Positions 40,233 to 48,262 of a stretch of DNA of 64,000 nt are shown here, piece by piece (position 1 is the first letter of the stretch; the number at the start of each line of letters is the position of its first letter). This DNA is from CAVTSA01 sp963790575 (lineage in GTDB: Bacteria > Chloroflexota > Dormibacteria > Dormibacterales > Dormibacteraceae), in the NCBI GenBank assembly GCA_963790575.1, contig CAWBPD010000042.1, positions 76,572 through 140,571 of the forward strand, in the 5' to 3' direction. Both the position numbers and the translations under genes were made by a program. The notes below the pieces were generated by a model, which was not told the DNA's origin, did not search any database, and worked only from the letters and a program-made list of their open reading frames with translations.

Positions 40233-41750
40233 ATGTCCGCCAGGTACATCGCCGCCATCGACCAGGGGACCACCGGCACCCGCTGCATCCTCTTCACCCA
40301 CCAGGGGACGATCGCCGCCTCCGACTATCTGGAGCACCGGCAGATCTATCCCCAGCCGGGGTGGGTCGAGCACGACCCGCTCGAGATCTGGGCTCGCATG
40401 GAGTCGGTGATCCGGGGCGCGCTCGACAAAGCGGCGGCGGGTCCGGGAGACATCGCGGCGATCGGCATCACCGACCAGCGCGAGACGGTGGTGATCTGGG
40501 ACCGTGGCAGCGGCCGTCCGATCCACAACGCGATCGTCTGGCAGGACACCCGCACGCGCGAGGGGGTTCAGCGCTGGATCGACGACGGGTTCGAGCCGGT
40601 GCTGAAGGCCAGGACCGGGCTGGTCGCCGCCACCTACTTCAGCGCCGGCAAGATCCGCTGGCTCCTGGACCACATAGAAGGGGCCCAGGCGCGCGCGGAA
40701 GCGGGTGAGCTGGCGTTCGGGAACATCGACACCTGGAGCATCTGGTGTCTCTCCGGCGGCCCTCAGGGCGGACGCCATGTGACCGACTACACGAACGCCT
40801 CCCGGACGCTGTTGATGGACCTGCGCACCCTGGATTGGGACCCCGAACTGCTGCGCTACTTCAACGTCCCGCGCGCCCTGCTCCCGGAGATCCGGCCCAG
40901 CTCCGACCCGGACCTGCTCGCCACCACCTCGGCTCGGGGACCGTTCGAGGCCGAGATCCCGATCGCGGGGGACCTCGGTGACCAGCAGGCGGCGGTCTTT
41001 GGCCAGACCTGCTACCAGGTCGGCGAGGCCAAGAACACCTACGGGACCGGCAACTTCCTCCTTCTCAACACCGGGACCGAGCCCGTGGCCAGCAAGTCCG
41101 GTCTGCTGACCACGGTCGCCTACGGCCTCGGGAAGGGCGAGGTCACCTACGCCTTGGAGGGCTCGATCGCGGTCACCGGGGCGGTCGTGCAGTGGCTGCG
41201 CGACAACCTCAAGGTGATCGTCGACGCCGCCGACACCGAGCGGCTGGCGATGGAGGTCCAGGACACTGGCGGCGCCTTCTTCGTGCCCGCGTTCAGCGGC
41301 CTCTTCGCCCCCTACTGGGACATGTACGCGCGGGGAGCCATCGTCGGCCTGACCCGTTTCATCGACCGCCGGCACCTGGCCCGGATGGCGCTTGAAGCGG
41401 TCGCCTACCAATCCCGGGACGTGGTGGAGGCGATGGAGGCCGACGCCGGTCTCGGGCTCACCACCCTCAAGGTGGACGGGGGGATGACGCGGAACGACTT
41501 CCTGATGCAGCTCCAGGCCGACATCCTGGGCCGGCCGGTGGTCCGGCCCACGGTCAGCGAGACCACGGCTCTCGGCGCCGCCTACGCGGCCGGGCTCGCG
41601 GTCGGCTTCTGGTCTTCGCTCGACGAGCTGCGGCAGAACTGGGCGGAGGACCGGAGGTGGGAACCGGCGTGGAGCGAGGAGGCCCGCGCCGAGGGGTACC
41701 GGCAGTGGAAGAAGGCGGTCGAGCGCACCCGCGGGTGGGTGGACGGGTAG
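40233..41750 (+). CDS. glpK: glycerol kinase
   Basis: A 505-residue FGGY kinase: IAAIDQGTTGTRCILF phosphate loop, QIYPQPGWVEHDPLEIW, ITDQRETVVIWDR, the FGGY signature around YGTGNFLLLNTGTEP and LTTLKVDGGMTRNDFLMQLQADILGRPVVRPTVSETTALGAAYAAGLAVGFW. It phosphorylates glycerol to glycerol-3-phosphate, the substrate of GlpABC downstream. AGGAG lies eight bases before the ATG. First gene of an eight-gene rightward operon. No glycerol facilitator gene (glpF) is present in the window. Confidence 0.95.
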   Translation: MSARYIAAIDQGTTGTRCILFTHQGTIAASDYLEHRQIYPQPGWVEHDPLEIWARMESVIRGALDKAAAGPGDIAAIGITDQRETVVIWDRGSGRPIHNAIVWQDTRTREGVQRWIDDGFEPVLKARTGLVAATYFSAGKIRWLLDHIEGAQARAEAGELAFGNIDTWSIWCLSGGPQGGRHVTDYTNASRTLLMDLRTLDWDPELLRYFNVPRALLPEIRPSSDPDLLATTSARGPFEAEIPIAGDLGDQQAAVFGQTCYQVGEAKNTYGTGNFLLLNTGTEPVASKSGLLTTVAYGLGKGEVTYALEGSIAVTGAVVQWLRDNLKVIVDAADTERLAMEVQDTGGAFFVPAFSGLFAPYWDMYARGAIVGLTRFIDRRHLARMALEAVAYQSRDVVEAMEADAGLGLTTLKVDGGMTRNDFLMQLQADILGRPVVRPTVSETTALGAAYAAGLAVGFWSSLDELRQNWAEDRRWEPAWSEEARAEGYRQWKKAVERTRGWVDG

Positions 41751-41765
41751 TTTTCGAAACAGGCG

Positions 41766-42767
41766 ATGAAGAAGCTGATCAACGCGCCGCCGGACGTGGT
41801 GCGCGAGGCCCTGCAGGGTCTCGCGGTCGCGCATCCCGACCTGCTCGAGGTTCACCTCGACCCGCACTACGTGGTGCGACGGGGCGGCACTCCCCAGGGC
41901 AAGGTGGCGGTGATCTCAGGCGGGGGCTCCGGCCACGAGCCGCTGCACAGTGGCTACGTGGGGACCGGCATGCTGGACGGCGCCTGCCCGGGCGAGATCT
42001 TCACCTCGCCGACGCCGGACCAGGTCGCCGCCTGCACCCAGCGGGTCAGCGCCGGCGCGGGGGTGCTCTACCTGGTCAAGAACTACACCGGCGACGTCAT
42101 GAACTTCGAGCTCGCGGCCGAGCTGGCGGCCGCGGAGGGGGTGGAGGTCCGCTCGGTCGTGGTCGACGACGACGTCGCCGTCAAGGACAGCCTCTACACC
42201 GCGGGCCGGCGTGGCGTCGGCGGCACCGTCCTGATCGAGAAGCTGATCGGCGCGCGGGCGGAGGAGGGCGCGACCCTGGACGAGGTGGAAGCGCTCGCCA
42301 GGCGTGCCAACGAGTCGGTGCGCTCGATGGGCATGGCGCTCACGCCCTGCACGGTGCCGCAGGCGGGCCGGCCCAACTTCGAACTCGCCTCGGACGAGAT
42401 GGAGATTGGGATCGGGATCCACGGTGAGCCGGGCCGGGAGCGGATGCGGCTGGAGCCGGCCGACCAGATCGTCGACCGTCTGCTGGAGCCGATCCTCGAG
42501 GACCTCTCCCTCCAGAGCGGCGACCGCGTGCTGTGTTTCGTCAACGGCATGGGCGGGACACCGCTGATCGAACTGCTGATCGTCCTGCGGCACGCGGCCG
42601 AGGTGCTGTCGGGGCACGGGCTGCGGCTGGCGCGCTCGCTGGTCGGGAGCTACATCACCTCGCTCGAGATGGCCGGGTGCTCCCTGACGCTGCTCCGGGT
42701 GGACGACGAGCTGGTGCGGCTCTGGGACGCGCCGGTGGTGACCCCCGGTTTGCGCTGGGGCGCCTGA
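41766..42767 (+). CDS. dhaK: dihydroxyacetone kinase subunit DhaK
   Basis: A 333-residue DhaK: GGGSGHEPLHSGYVGTGMLDGACPGEIFTSPTPDQV carries the conserved Gly-rich substrate region and His; EIGIGIHGEPGRERM contains His219, the residue that covalently binds dihydroxyacetone as a hemiaminal (His218 in E. coli). It presents dihydroxyacetone for phosphorylation by the ADP bound to DhaL. Fifteen bases separate it from glpK; its stop overlaps the dhaL ATG. Confidence 0.95.
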   Translation: MKKLINAPPDVVREALQGLAVAHPDLLEVHLDPHYVVRRGGTPQGKVAVISGGGSGHEPLHSGYVGTGMLDGACPGEIFTSPTPDQVAACTQRVSAGAGVLYLVKNYTGDVMNFELAAELAAAEGVEVRSVVVDDDVAVKDSLYTAGRRGVGGTVLIEKLIGARAEEGATLDEVEALARRANESVRSMGMALTPCTVPQAGRPNFELASDEMEIGIGIHGEPGRERMRLEPADQIVDRLLEPILEDLSLQSGDRVLCFVNGMGGTPLIELLIVLRHAAEVLSGHGLRLARSLVGSYITSLEMAGCSLTLLRVDDELVRLWDAPVVTPGLRWGA

Positions 42768-43408
42768 TGACAGAGTCACTCGACGCCTCCGGCGTGCGCG
42801 GCTGGCTGGAGCTGGCGGCCGAGCGGATCACGGAGCGGGGACCCGAGCTGACCGCGCTCGACGCCGCGATCGGAGATGGCGACCACGGGATCAACATGGC
42901 CCGCGGCCTGAACGCGGTACGGGAACGCGTCCTGAGCCAGTCCGCCGACACCCCGGGTGATCTGCTCAAGCAGACCGGGATGACGCTGCTCTCGACCGTG
43001 GGCGGCGCGGCGGGACCGCTCTACGGGACCTTGTTCCTGCGGGCGGCGACCTCGGTGGGAAGCGCTGACTCGCTCGACGCGGGCGGCCTCGGCGACGCAC
43101 TCGAGGCGGGCCTCGAGGGGATCCGGCAGCGCGGTCGGTCAGACGCCGGCGACAAGACGATGGTCGATGCGCTGCTCCCGGCTCTCGAGCGGTATCGCGA
43201 CGCGCAGGGCCAGGGGCTGGGCGCGGCCGCCGGCGCCGCGGCGGCGGCTGCCGAGCAGGGCGCACAGGCGACCATCCCGCTGGTAGCCCGCAGAGGCCGC
43301 GCCAGCTACCTCGGCGAGCGGAGCGCGGGGCATCAGGACCCCGGGGCGACGTCGGCGGCGATCCTGCTCCGCGCGCTCGCCGACGCGCTGGCGGGGACCA
43401 AGGAGTGA
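42767..43408 (+). CDS. dhaL: dihydroxyacetone kinase subunit DhaL
   Basis: A 213-residue all-helical nucleotide-binding subunit. Metal/ADP motifs are clear: TALDAAIGDGDHGINMARG, STVGGAAGPLYGTLFLRAA, SDAGDKTMVDALLPAL and RASYLGERSAGHQDPGATSAAILL. In PTS-dependent kinases ADP stays bound and is rephosphorylated by DhaM; the presence of dhaM, HPr and ptsI here fits that mode. ATG overlaps the dhaK stop (TGATG); GTGA overlap with glpA. Confidence 0.93.
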   Translation: MTESLDASGVRGWLELAAERITERGPELTALDAAIGDGDHGINMARGLNAVRERVLSQSADTPGDLLKQTGMTLLSTVGGAAGPLYGTLFLRAATSVGSADSLDAGGLGDALEAGLEGIRQRGRSDAGDKTMVDALLPALERYRDAQGQGLGAAAGAAAAAAEQGAQATIPLVARRGRASYLGERSAGHQDPGATSAAILLRALADALAGTKE

Positions 43409-44952
43409 GCGAGCGCTTCGACGTCCTGGTGGTGGGCGGGGGCGCCACCGGCTGCGGACTGCTGCGGGACCTCGCCATGCGGGGCGCGCGGGTGCTCCTG
43501 GTGGAGCAGGGCGACCTCTGCCACGGCACCTCCGGGCGGTTCCACGGCCTGCTCCACTCCGGGGCCCGGTACGTGGTCCGCGATCCCGAGGCGGCGGTCG
43601 AGTGCATCCACGAGAACCGTGTGCTGCGCCGGATCGCGGCCGGCTGCGTGGAGGACACGGGGGGCATCTTCGCCTGGCTCCGCGACGATCCGGACGACTA
43701 CCCGCCACAGTTCCTCGCGGGCTGTCGTGCGGCCGGTATCGACTGCGAGGAGATCCCGGTCGCTCAGGCCCGGCGCGAGGAGCCCCTGCTCAACCCGGTG
43801 ACCACGCGGGTGTTCCGCGTGCCCGACGCCTCCGTGCAGTCCTTCGACCTGGCCCGCGCCAACATGGGGGCGGCGGTCGCCGATGGAGCGGAGGTCCGGC
43901 TGCGGACCCGTCTCAGCGGGGTGGTGCTCGAGCAAGGCCGTGTGGTCGCCGCCGAGCTCACCGCTGCCGCGGGCGGGAGTCCGACACGGGTGGAGATCGG
44001 CTGCCTGGTCAGCGCGGCCGGAATCTGGGCCGGCCGGGTGGCAAGGCTGGCGGGCGACGACATCGCGATGGCTCCCGGGTGGGGGGTGATGGTGATCATG
44101 AACCAGCGCCTGTGCCGGCAGGTGGTGAACCGCTGCCGGCCGCCAGGCGACGCCGACATCGTGGTCCCGGTCGGCACCGTCAGCATCGCCGGGACCACCG
44201 ATCACACCGAGGACACGCTGGAGGATTACCCGATCACACGTCGCGAAGTCCGTGAGGTGATCGAGGGCGGCGCCGAGCTGCTGCCCGCCATCGAGGAGGG
44301 CCGGGTCCTCCGCGTCTTCGCGGGGGCGCGGCCGATCTACGACCCGGCGGCGGCACAGGGCGGCACGGGGTCGCGCTACCTCTCCCGCCGCCACACCGTG
44401 ATCGACCACGCGGAGCATGGGATCGAGAACTTGGTCTCGATCGTGGGCGGCAAGCTCACCACCTACCGGCTGATGGCCGAGGACACCGCCGATGTGGTGG
44501 CGGCGAAGCTCGGGTTGACCGCGCGCTGCCGCACCGCGGAGGAACCGCTGCCGGGCTCCGAGAGCGGGCGGTCGTGGGCGCTGGGGAGCCGCCTCGAGTG
44601 GAACGAGGATCCGGCGCGCGGAGGGGCCGACTCCGACCTGGTGTGTGAGTGCGAGCTCGTCACCCGGTCGATGGTCGAGGGCTTCTTCGCCGAGCACCCG
44701 GAGGCGCCACTCGAGGACGCGCTGCGAGCGCTGCGACTGGGCATGGGACCCTGCCAGGGCTGCTTCTGCGCGCTGCGCGCCGCGGGCATTCGTGAGGCCG
44801 CCCACCAGGACCGCGACCGCGCCCTGGGACCGCTGCGCGACTTCCTGGAGGAGCGCATGCGGGGCAACCGTCCGATCCTCTGGGGGGATGGAGCGCGCCA
44901 GCACCGTCTGACCGAGATCGTGTACCGGGAAACCCTGGCGGTGGACTCGTGA
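43405..44952 (+). CDS. glpA: anaerobic-type glycerol-3-phosphate dehydrogenase subunit A
   Basis: A 515-residue FAD-dependent DAO-fold enzyme: Rossmann motif VLVVGGGATGCGLLRDLAMRG, GTSGRFHGLLHSGARYVVRDP and VGGKLTTYRLMAEDTADVV are typical of GlpA/GlpD; the C terminus has the BFD-like [2Fe-2S] Cys set (LVCECELV ... GPCQGCFCALR) that distinguishes GlpA from GlpD. It oxidises glycerol-3-phosphate to dihydroxyacetone phosphate. GTG start in overlap with dhaL. Confidence 0.93.
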   Translation: MSERFDVLVVGGGATGCGLLRDLAMRGARVLLVEQGDLCHGTSGRFHGLLHSGARYVVRDPEAAVECIHENRVLRRIAAGCVEDTGGIFAWLRDDPDDYPPQFLAGCRAAGIDCEEIPVAQARREEPLLNPVTTRVFRVPDASVQSFDLARANMGAAVADGAEVRLRTRLSGVVLEQGRVVAAELTAAAGGSPTRVEIGCLVSAAGIWAGRVARLAGDDIAMAPGWGVMVIMNQRLCRQVVNRCRPPGDADIVVPVGTVSIAGTTDHTEDTLEDYPITRREVREVIEGGAELLPAIEEGRVLRVFAGARPIYDPAAAQGGTGSRYLSRRHTVIDHAEHGIENLVSIVGGKLTTYRLMAEDTADVVAAKLGLTARCRTAEEPLPGSESGRSWALGSRLEWNEDPARGGADSDLVCECELVTRSMVEGFFAEHPEAPLEDALRALRLGMGPCQGCFCALRAAGIREAAHQDRDRALGPLRDFLEERMRGNRPILWGDGARQHRLTEIVYRETLAVDS

Positions 44953-46229
44953 GACAGCGCACTCCCTACGACCTGGTGGTGGCCGGGCTCGGCCTCGCGG
45001 GTCTGACGGCGGCGGTGACGGCCGCCGGGCGCGGTGCCCGGGTGCTCTGCGTGGGGAAGGGCTGGGGTACCACGCACTTCCGCTCCGGCACCATCGACGT
45101 CCTGGGACGCCTCGACGGTGAGGTGGTGCGGAGTCCCCGGGACGGAATCCAGAGGTTGACCCTGCAGGTGCCGGATCATCCCTACGCGACCATCGCGGGC
45201 GCGCTGGAGGGCGGCCTGCGGCTGGTGCGGGAGGCGCTCGGCGCCGCCGGCATCGATGCCACCGGCTCGCTCGCGGCGAACCATCTGCTGGCGACCGCGG
45301 CCGGCACCTTCCGCCCCACCTGTCTGCTCCCCGAATCCCTCCACGCGGGCTGGCAGGGTGCCCGCGCTCTCGCCGTCGGCTTCGATGGCTATCGCGACTT
45401 CGAGCCCGACCTGTTCGCCGCCGTGCTGTCCGGTCATGCCGAGCGGCTGGGGCTGACGGTGCGGGTGCGCGCGACCACCGTCGACGTTCCCCAGCTCCGC
45501 CGCCACCACCTGGACGGCACGGCGCTCGCCCGGCTGTTCGACGGGCAGGTCTTCCGGCGCCAGCTGGCGACCGCGGTGCGGGCGCGGATCGGCAGCGCCA
45601 CCTTGCTCTGCATGCCCGCGGTGCTGGGCCTGGAGGACTCCGCGGGCGTGGTCGCCGCCCTGGAGCAGAACCTTGGGATCCCGGTGGTGGAGGTGCCCAC
45701 CTTACCGCCCTCGGTTCCCGGGATCCGCCTCGCCCAGGCGCTGGAGCGGGCAGCCCGCGCCCGCGGGGCCCGGCTGCAGGTCGGCCCCCGCGTCTCGGTG
45801 GTGAGAGAGGGGGCACGGGCGGTGGCGCTGCGGATCCATGGCGCCGCTCACGACACGCTGGTTCCACTCGACCGGCTGGTCCTCGCGACCGGCGGCCTGG
45901 CGTCCGGCGGCCTGGTGGTGGAGGGGAGAGGCGAGATGCGAGAGCCGGCGGCGGACCTTCCGGTGCGGCAGCCGGAGGGACCGGTGGAGGGGTGGTACCG
46001 GGAGGACCTGCTGGGCCCGGCACAGCCGGTCGCGAGCGCGGGGCTCCGTTTCGACGCACGCCTGCGGCCCCTGGGCGAGGACGGCGAGCCGGTGGAGAAC
46101 GTCTTCTGCTGCGGCGGGCTCCTCGGCGGCGCCCGGCGCCCCCAGGAGCTGTCGGCGGACGGCATCGCGGTGGCCTCCGGGCACCTGGCGGCCCAGCAGG
46201 CGCTCGAGCTCGTGGAGACCGCCGCATGA
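44949..46229 (+). CDS. glpB: glycerol-3-phosphate dehydrogenase subunit B
   Basis: A 426-residue flavoprotein subunit: YDLVVAGLGLAGLTAAVTAAGRGARVLCVGKGWGTTHFRSGTIDVLG is the GlpB N terminus, and a second FAD segment (LVLATGGLASGGLVVEGRGEMREP) and a C-terminal GGLLGGARRPQELSADGIAVASG follow. It bridges GlpA and the membrane-facing GlpC. GTG start, four-base overlap with glpA; ATGA overlap with glpC. Confidence 0.9.
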   Translation: MRQRTPYDLVVAGLGLAGLTAAVTAAGRGARVLCVGKGWGTTHFRSGTIDVLGRLDGEVVRSPRDGIQRLTLQVPDHPYATIAGALEGGLRLVREALGAAGIDATGSLAANHLLATAAGTFRPTCLLPESLHAGWQGARALAVGFDGYRDFEPDLFAAVLSGHAERLGLTVRVRATTVDVPQLRRHHLDGTALARLFDGQVFRRQLATAVRARIGSATLLCMPAVLGLEDSAGVVAALEQNLGIPVVEVPTLPPSVPGIRLAQALERAARARGARLQVGPRVSVVREGARAVALRIHGAAHDTLVPLDRLVLATGGLASGGLVVEGRGEMREPAADLPVRQPEGPVEGWYREDLLGPAQPVASAGLRFDARLRPLGEDGEPVENVFCCGGLLGGARRPQELSADGIAVASGHLAAQQALELVETAA

Positions 46230-47455
46230 GCGTCAGCCCCCTCAACCTGGACGAGATCGACCTCTCGGCCGACCGGTGCATCAAGTGCAACGTCTGCAAC
46301 ACCGCCTGCCCGGTGATGCCGGCCACCGACCTCTTCCCCGGCCCCAAGTACTGCGGCCCCCAGGCGCAGCGCTTCCGCGACAGCCTGCCGGTCGAGAACT
46401 GGGTCGACTACTGCAGCGGCTGCGGTGCCTGCACCCGCGCCTGTCCCTCCGGTGTCAAGGTGGCGGAGCTCAACTCCCGCGCCCGTGCCCGTCTCTACGA
46501 GCGAAAGCGGATCCCGCTTCGCAACCGGGTCCTGGGCCGCACCGAGCTGTTGGGACGGCTCGGCGACCCGGTGGCGCCGCTGGCCAACCTGGCCCTGTCG
46601 AATCCGCTCGGTCGCCGGGCCGCTGAGCGGGTGATGGGGATCGCGCGGGACGCGCCGCTGCCCACCTTCCACCGGGGGACCTTCCGCCGGCGCTTCGCGG
46701 AGCTTCCGCAGGCGCCCGACCCGCGGGAGACGGTGGCCTACTTCCACGGCTGTTCGACCAACTACTTCGAACCCTGGGTGGGAGAGGCTTTGGTGGGTGT
46801 CCTGGGTCAGACGGGGATCGGGGTCGAGATCCCCCCGCAACAGTGCTGCGCGCTGCCCATGATCTCCAACGGCGAGTTCGACGGTGCGCGACGGGCGGCG
46901 CAGGCCAACATCCAGGCGCTGCTGCCGTCGGTCCGGGTGGGGAAACGGATCGTCGCCACCTCGACCAGCTGCGCGTACACCCTGAAGTCGGAGTACCGCG
47001 AGGTGCTGGGACTCGACACGCCGGAGGCGAGGGAGGTCGCGGCCGCCACCTTCGACATCATGGAGCTGCTCCGGGAGGAGATCTGGGCCGGACGGCTGCC
47101 GGGGTTCGACGGCGAGCTGGACCGGCGGGTCCTCTACCACGCCCCCTGCCAGCTGCGCTCGCACGGGATCGGCCTCCCCGCCGCCGAGCTCCTGCGGGAG
47201 CTGGATGGCATCCAGCTGGAGGAGAGCAACGTGGAGTGCTGCGGCATCGCCGGCACCTACGGCCTCAAGCAGGAGAAGTATGCGATCGCGCAGCGGGTCG
47301 GGGCCCCGATCCGCGAGCGCGCCGAGGAGCACCACGCCGACCTGGTGGCGTGCGACTCGGAGACCTGCCGCTGGCAGATCGAGCACCTGACCGGCCTCCC
47401 CGCGCGGCACCCGGTCGAGCTGCTCTGGTCGGTGATGGGCGGCCGGCTGCGGTGA
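46226..47455 (+). CDS. glpC: glycerol-3-phosphate dehydrogenase subunit C (Fe-S)
   Basis: A 409-residue iron-sulfur protein: CIKCNVCNTACPVMPATDLFPGPKYCGPQAQRFR and CSGCGACTRACPSGVKVAELN are the two [4Fe-4S] motifs, and Cys-rich CCG-type segments follow (YFHGCSTNYFEP, QQCCALPMISNG, HAPCQLRSHGIG, NVECCGIAGTYGLKQEKY). It passes electrons from GlpAB to quinone. Start ATG overlaps the glpB stop; a GTGA overlap leads into dhaM, an unusual neighbour for glpC. Confidence 0.93.
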   Translation: MSVSPLNLDEIDLSADRCIKCNVCNTACPVMPATDLFPGPKYCGPQAQRFRDSLPVENWVDYCSGCGACTRACPSGVKVAELNSRARARLYERKRIPLRNRVLGRTELLGRLGDPVAPLANLALSNPLGRRAAERVMGIARDAPLPTFHRGTFRRRFAELPQAPDPRETVAYFHGCSTNYFEPWVGEALVGVLGQTGIGVEIPPQQCCALPMISNGEFDGARRAAQANIQALLPSVRVGKRIVATSTSCAYTLKSEYREVLGLDTPEAREVAAATFDIMELLREEIWAGRLPGFDGELDRRVLYHAPCQLRSHGIGLPAAELLRELDGIQLEESNVECCGIAGTYGLKQEKYAIAQRVGAPIRERAEEHHADLVACDSETCRWQIEHLTGLPARHPVELLWSVMGGRLR

Positions 47456-47865
47456 CGCGGATTACGCCCAGGGTGGGGCTGGTCCTGGTCTCGCACAGCC
47501 GGCGGCTGGGAGAGGGTCTGACCGAGCTGCTGGGTCAGTTGAGCGGGGGCGAGGTGGGGGTCGAGGTGGCGGGCGGTGCCGAGGACGGGAGCCTGGGCAC
47601 GGACGCGGTCGCGGTCGGGCGCGCGATCGAGCGCGCCGGCGGCGACGGCCGATCGGTGTTGGTGTTGGTCGACCTGGGGAGTGCCGTCCTCGCCACCGAC
47701 GCCGCGCGCGAGCTGCTGCCGAATGAGCTCGGCGGCCGGGTCCGGGTTGCCGACGCGCCCTTTGTCGAGGGAGCGGTGGCGGCGGTGGTGGAGGCTGGGT
47801 TGGGCAGCCCGCTGGAGGAGGTGCTGGCGGCCGCCGAGTCGGCCCGCGGAGCGCGCAAGCGGTGA
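47452..47865 (+). CDS. dhaM: PTS-dependent dihydroxyacetone kinase phosphotransferase DhaM (EIIA domain only)
   Basis: A 137-residue EIIA-Man-fold protein: GLVLVSHSRRLGEGLTELLGQL holds the phosphorylated His (His15), followed by GTDAVAVGRAIERAGGDGRSVLVLVDLGSAVLATD. It receives phosphate from HPr and passes it to ADP on DhaL. E. coli DhaM fuses EIIA, HPr-like and truncated EI domains; here only the EIIA part is present, with HPr and EI as separate adjacent genes. GTG start overlaps glpC, and GTGA overlap leads to HPr. Confidence 0.9.
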   Translation: MTRITPRVGLVLVSHSRRLGEGLTELLGQLSGGEVGVEVAGGAEDGSLGTDAVAVGRAIERAGGDGRSVLVLVDLGSAVLATDAARELLPNELGGRVRVADAPFVEGAVAAVVEAGLGSPLEEVLAAAESARGARKR

Positions 47866-48140
47866 CGCAAACCGAGGTCGTGGTGCCCCATCCACACGGC
47901 CTGCACCTGCGCCCGGCGACCGAGTTCGTGAAGCTGGCGGCGTCACTGGGGGCTACGGTGCAGGTCACCAACCTGACGCGCGACCCGGACCGGCACGCCT
48001 CGGGTCGTAGTCTGCTCGCCCTCACCGCCCTCGGCATCGACCAGGGACACCGGATCCGTATTGAGGCCGACGGTGAAGCCGCGTCGCAGGCGGTGGCCGA
48101 ACTCCGCGCCCTGGTCGAATCCGGCTCCACGGGGGGCTGA
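47862..48140 (+). CDS. ptsH: phosphocarrier HPr
   Basis: A 92-residue HPr: VVPHPHGLHLRPATEFVKLAASLGATVQV has the phosphorylated His15 in GLHxRPA. The segment SGRSLLALTALGIDQGHRIRIEADG aligns with the regulatory-Ser region, Ser50 matching Ser46 of firmicute HPr, but the surrounding Ile-Met pattern is not kept, so HPr-kinase control is doubtful. It relays phosphate from EI to DhaM. Last gene of the operon, facing ptsI across a hairpin repeat. Confidence 0.93.
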   Translation: MTQTEVVVPHPHGLHLRPATEFVKLAASLGATVQVTNLTRDPDRHASGRSLLALTALGIDQGHRIRIEADGEAASQAVAELRALVESGSTGG

Positions 48141-48180
48141 CCCAAGTTCCGCTGGGGCGTGAGCCGTCATGCAGTCGGCG

Positions 48181-48262
48181 GCACCCATCCCCGAGTGCCG
48201 GCACTCGAGGCTCCCTTGGGCCCGGGGGTACCCCGACTGCCGGCACTCAGGGGCCCACTCAG
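48181..48262. repeat. intergenic hairpin repeat, GAGTGCCGGC family, copy E
   Basis: Inverted copy of 14478-14550. GAGTGCCGGCACTC (48193-48206) is itself palindromic; GAGTGCCGGC (48193-48202) also pairs with GCCGGCACTC (48239-48248). The centre, read on the minus strand, contains GGGCCCAAGGGAGCCTCGAG. A short GGGCCC-ACTCAGG direct repeat lies at its right end. It separates HPr from the convergent ptsI and reaches the ptsI stop. Confidence 0.7.

Noticed and set aside
43333..46347. 1004-codon open frame on the minus strand across glpA/glpB (and similar long antisense frames at 362-1585, 8489-10771, 11540-12922, 24557-27019, 38967-41867)
   Set aside because: Arg/Gly/Pro/Ala-rich translations opposite well-supported genes; they are products of extreme third-position G+C, with no family resemblance.
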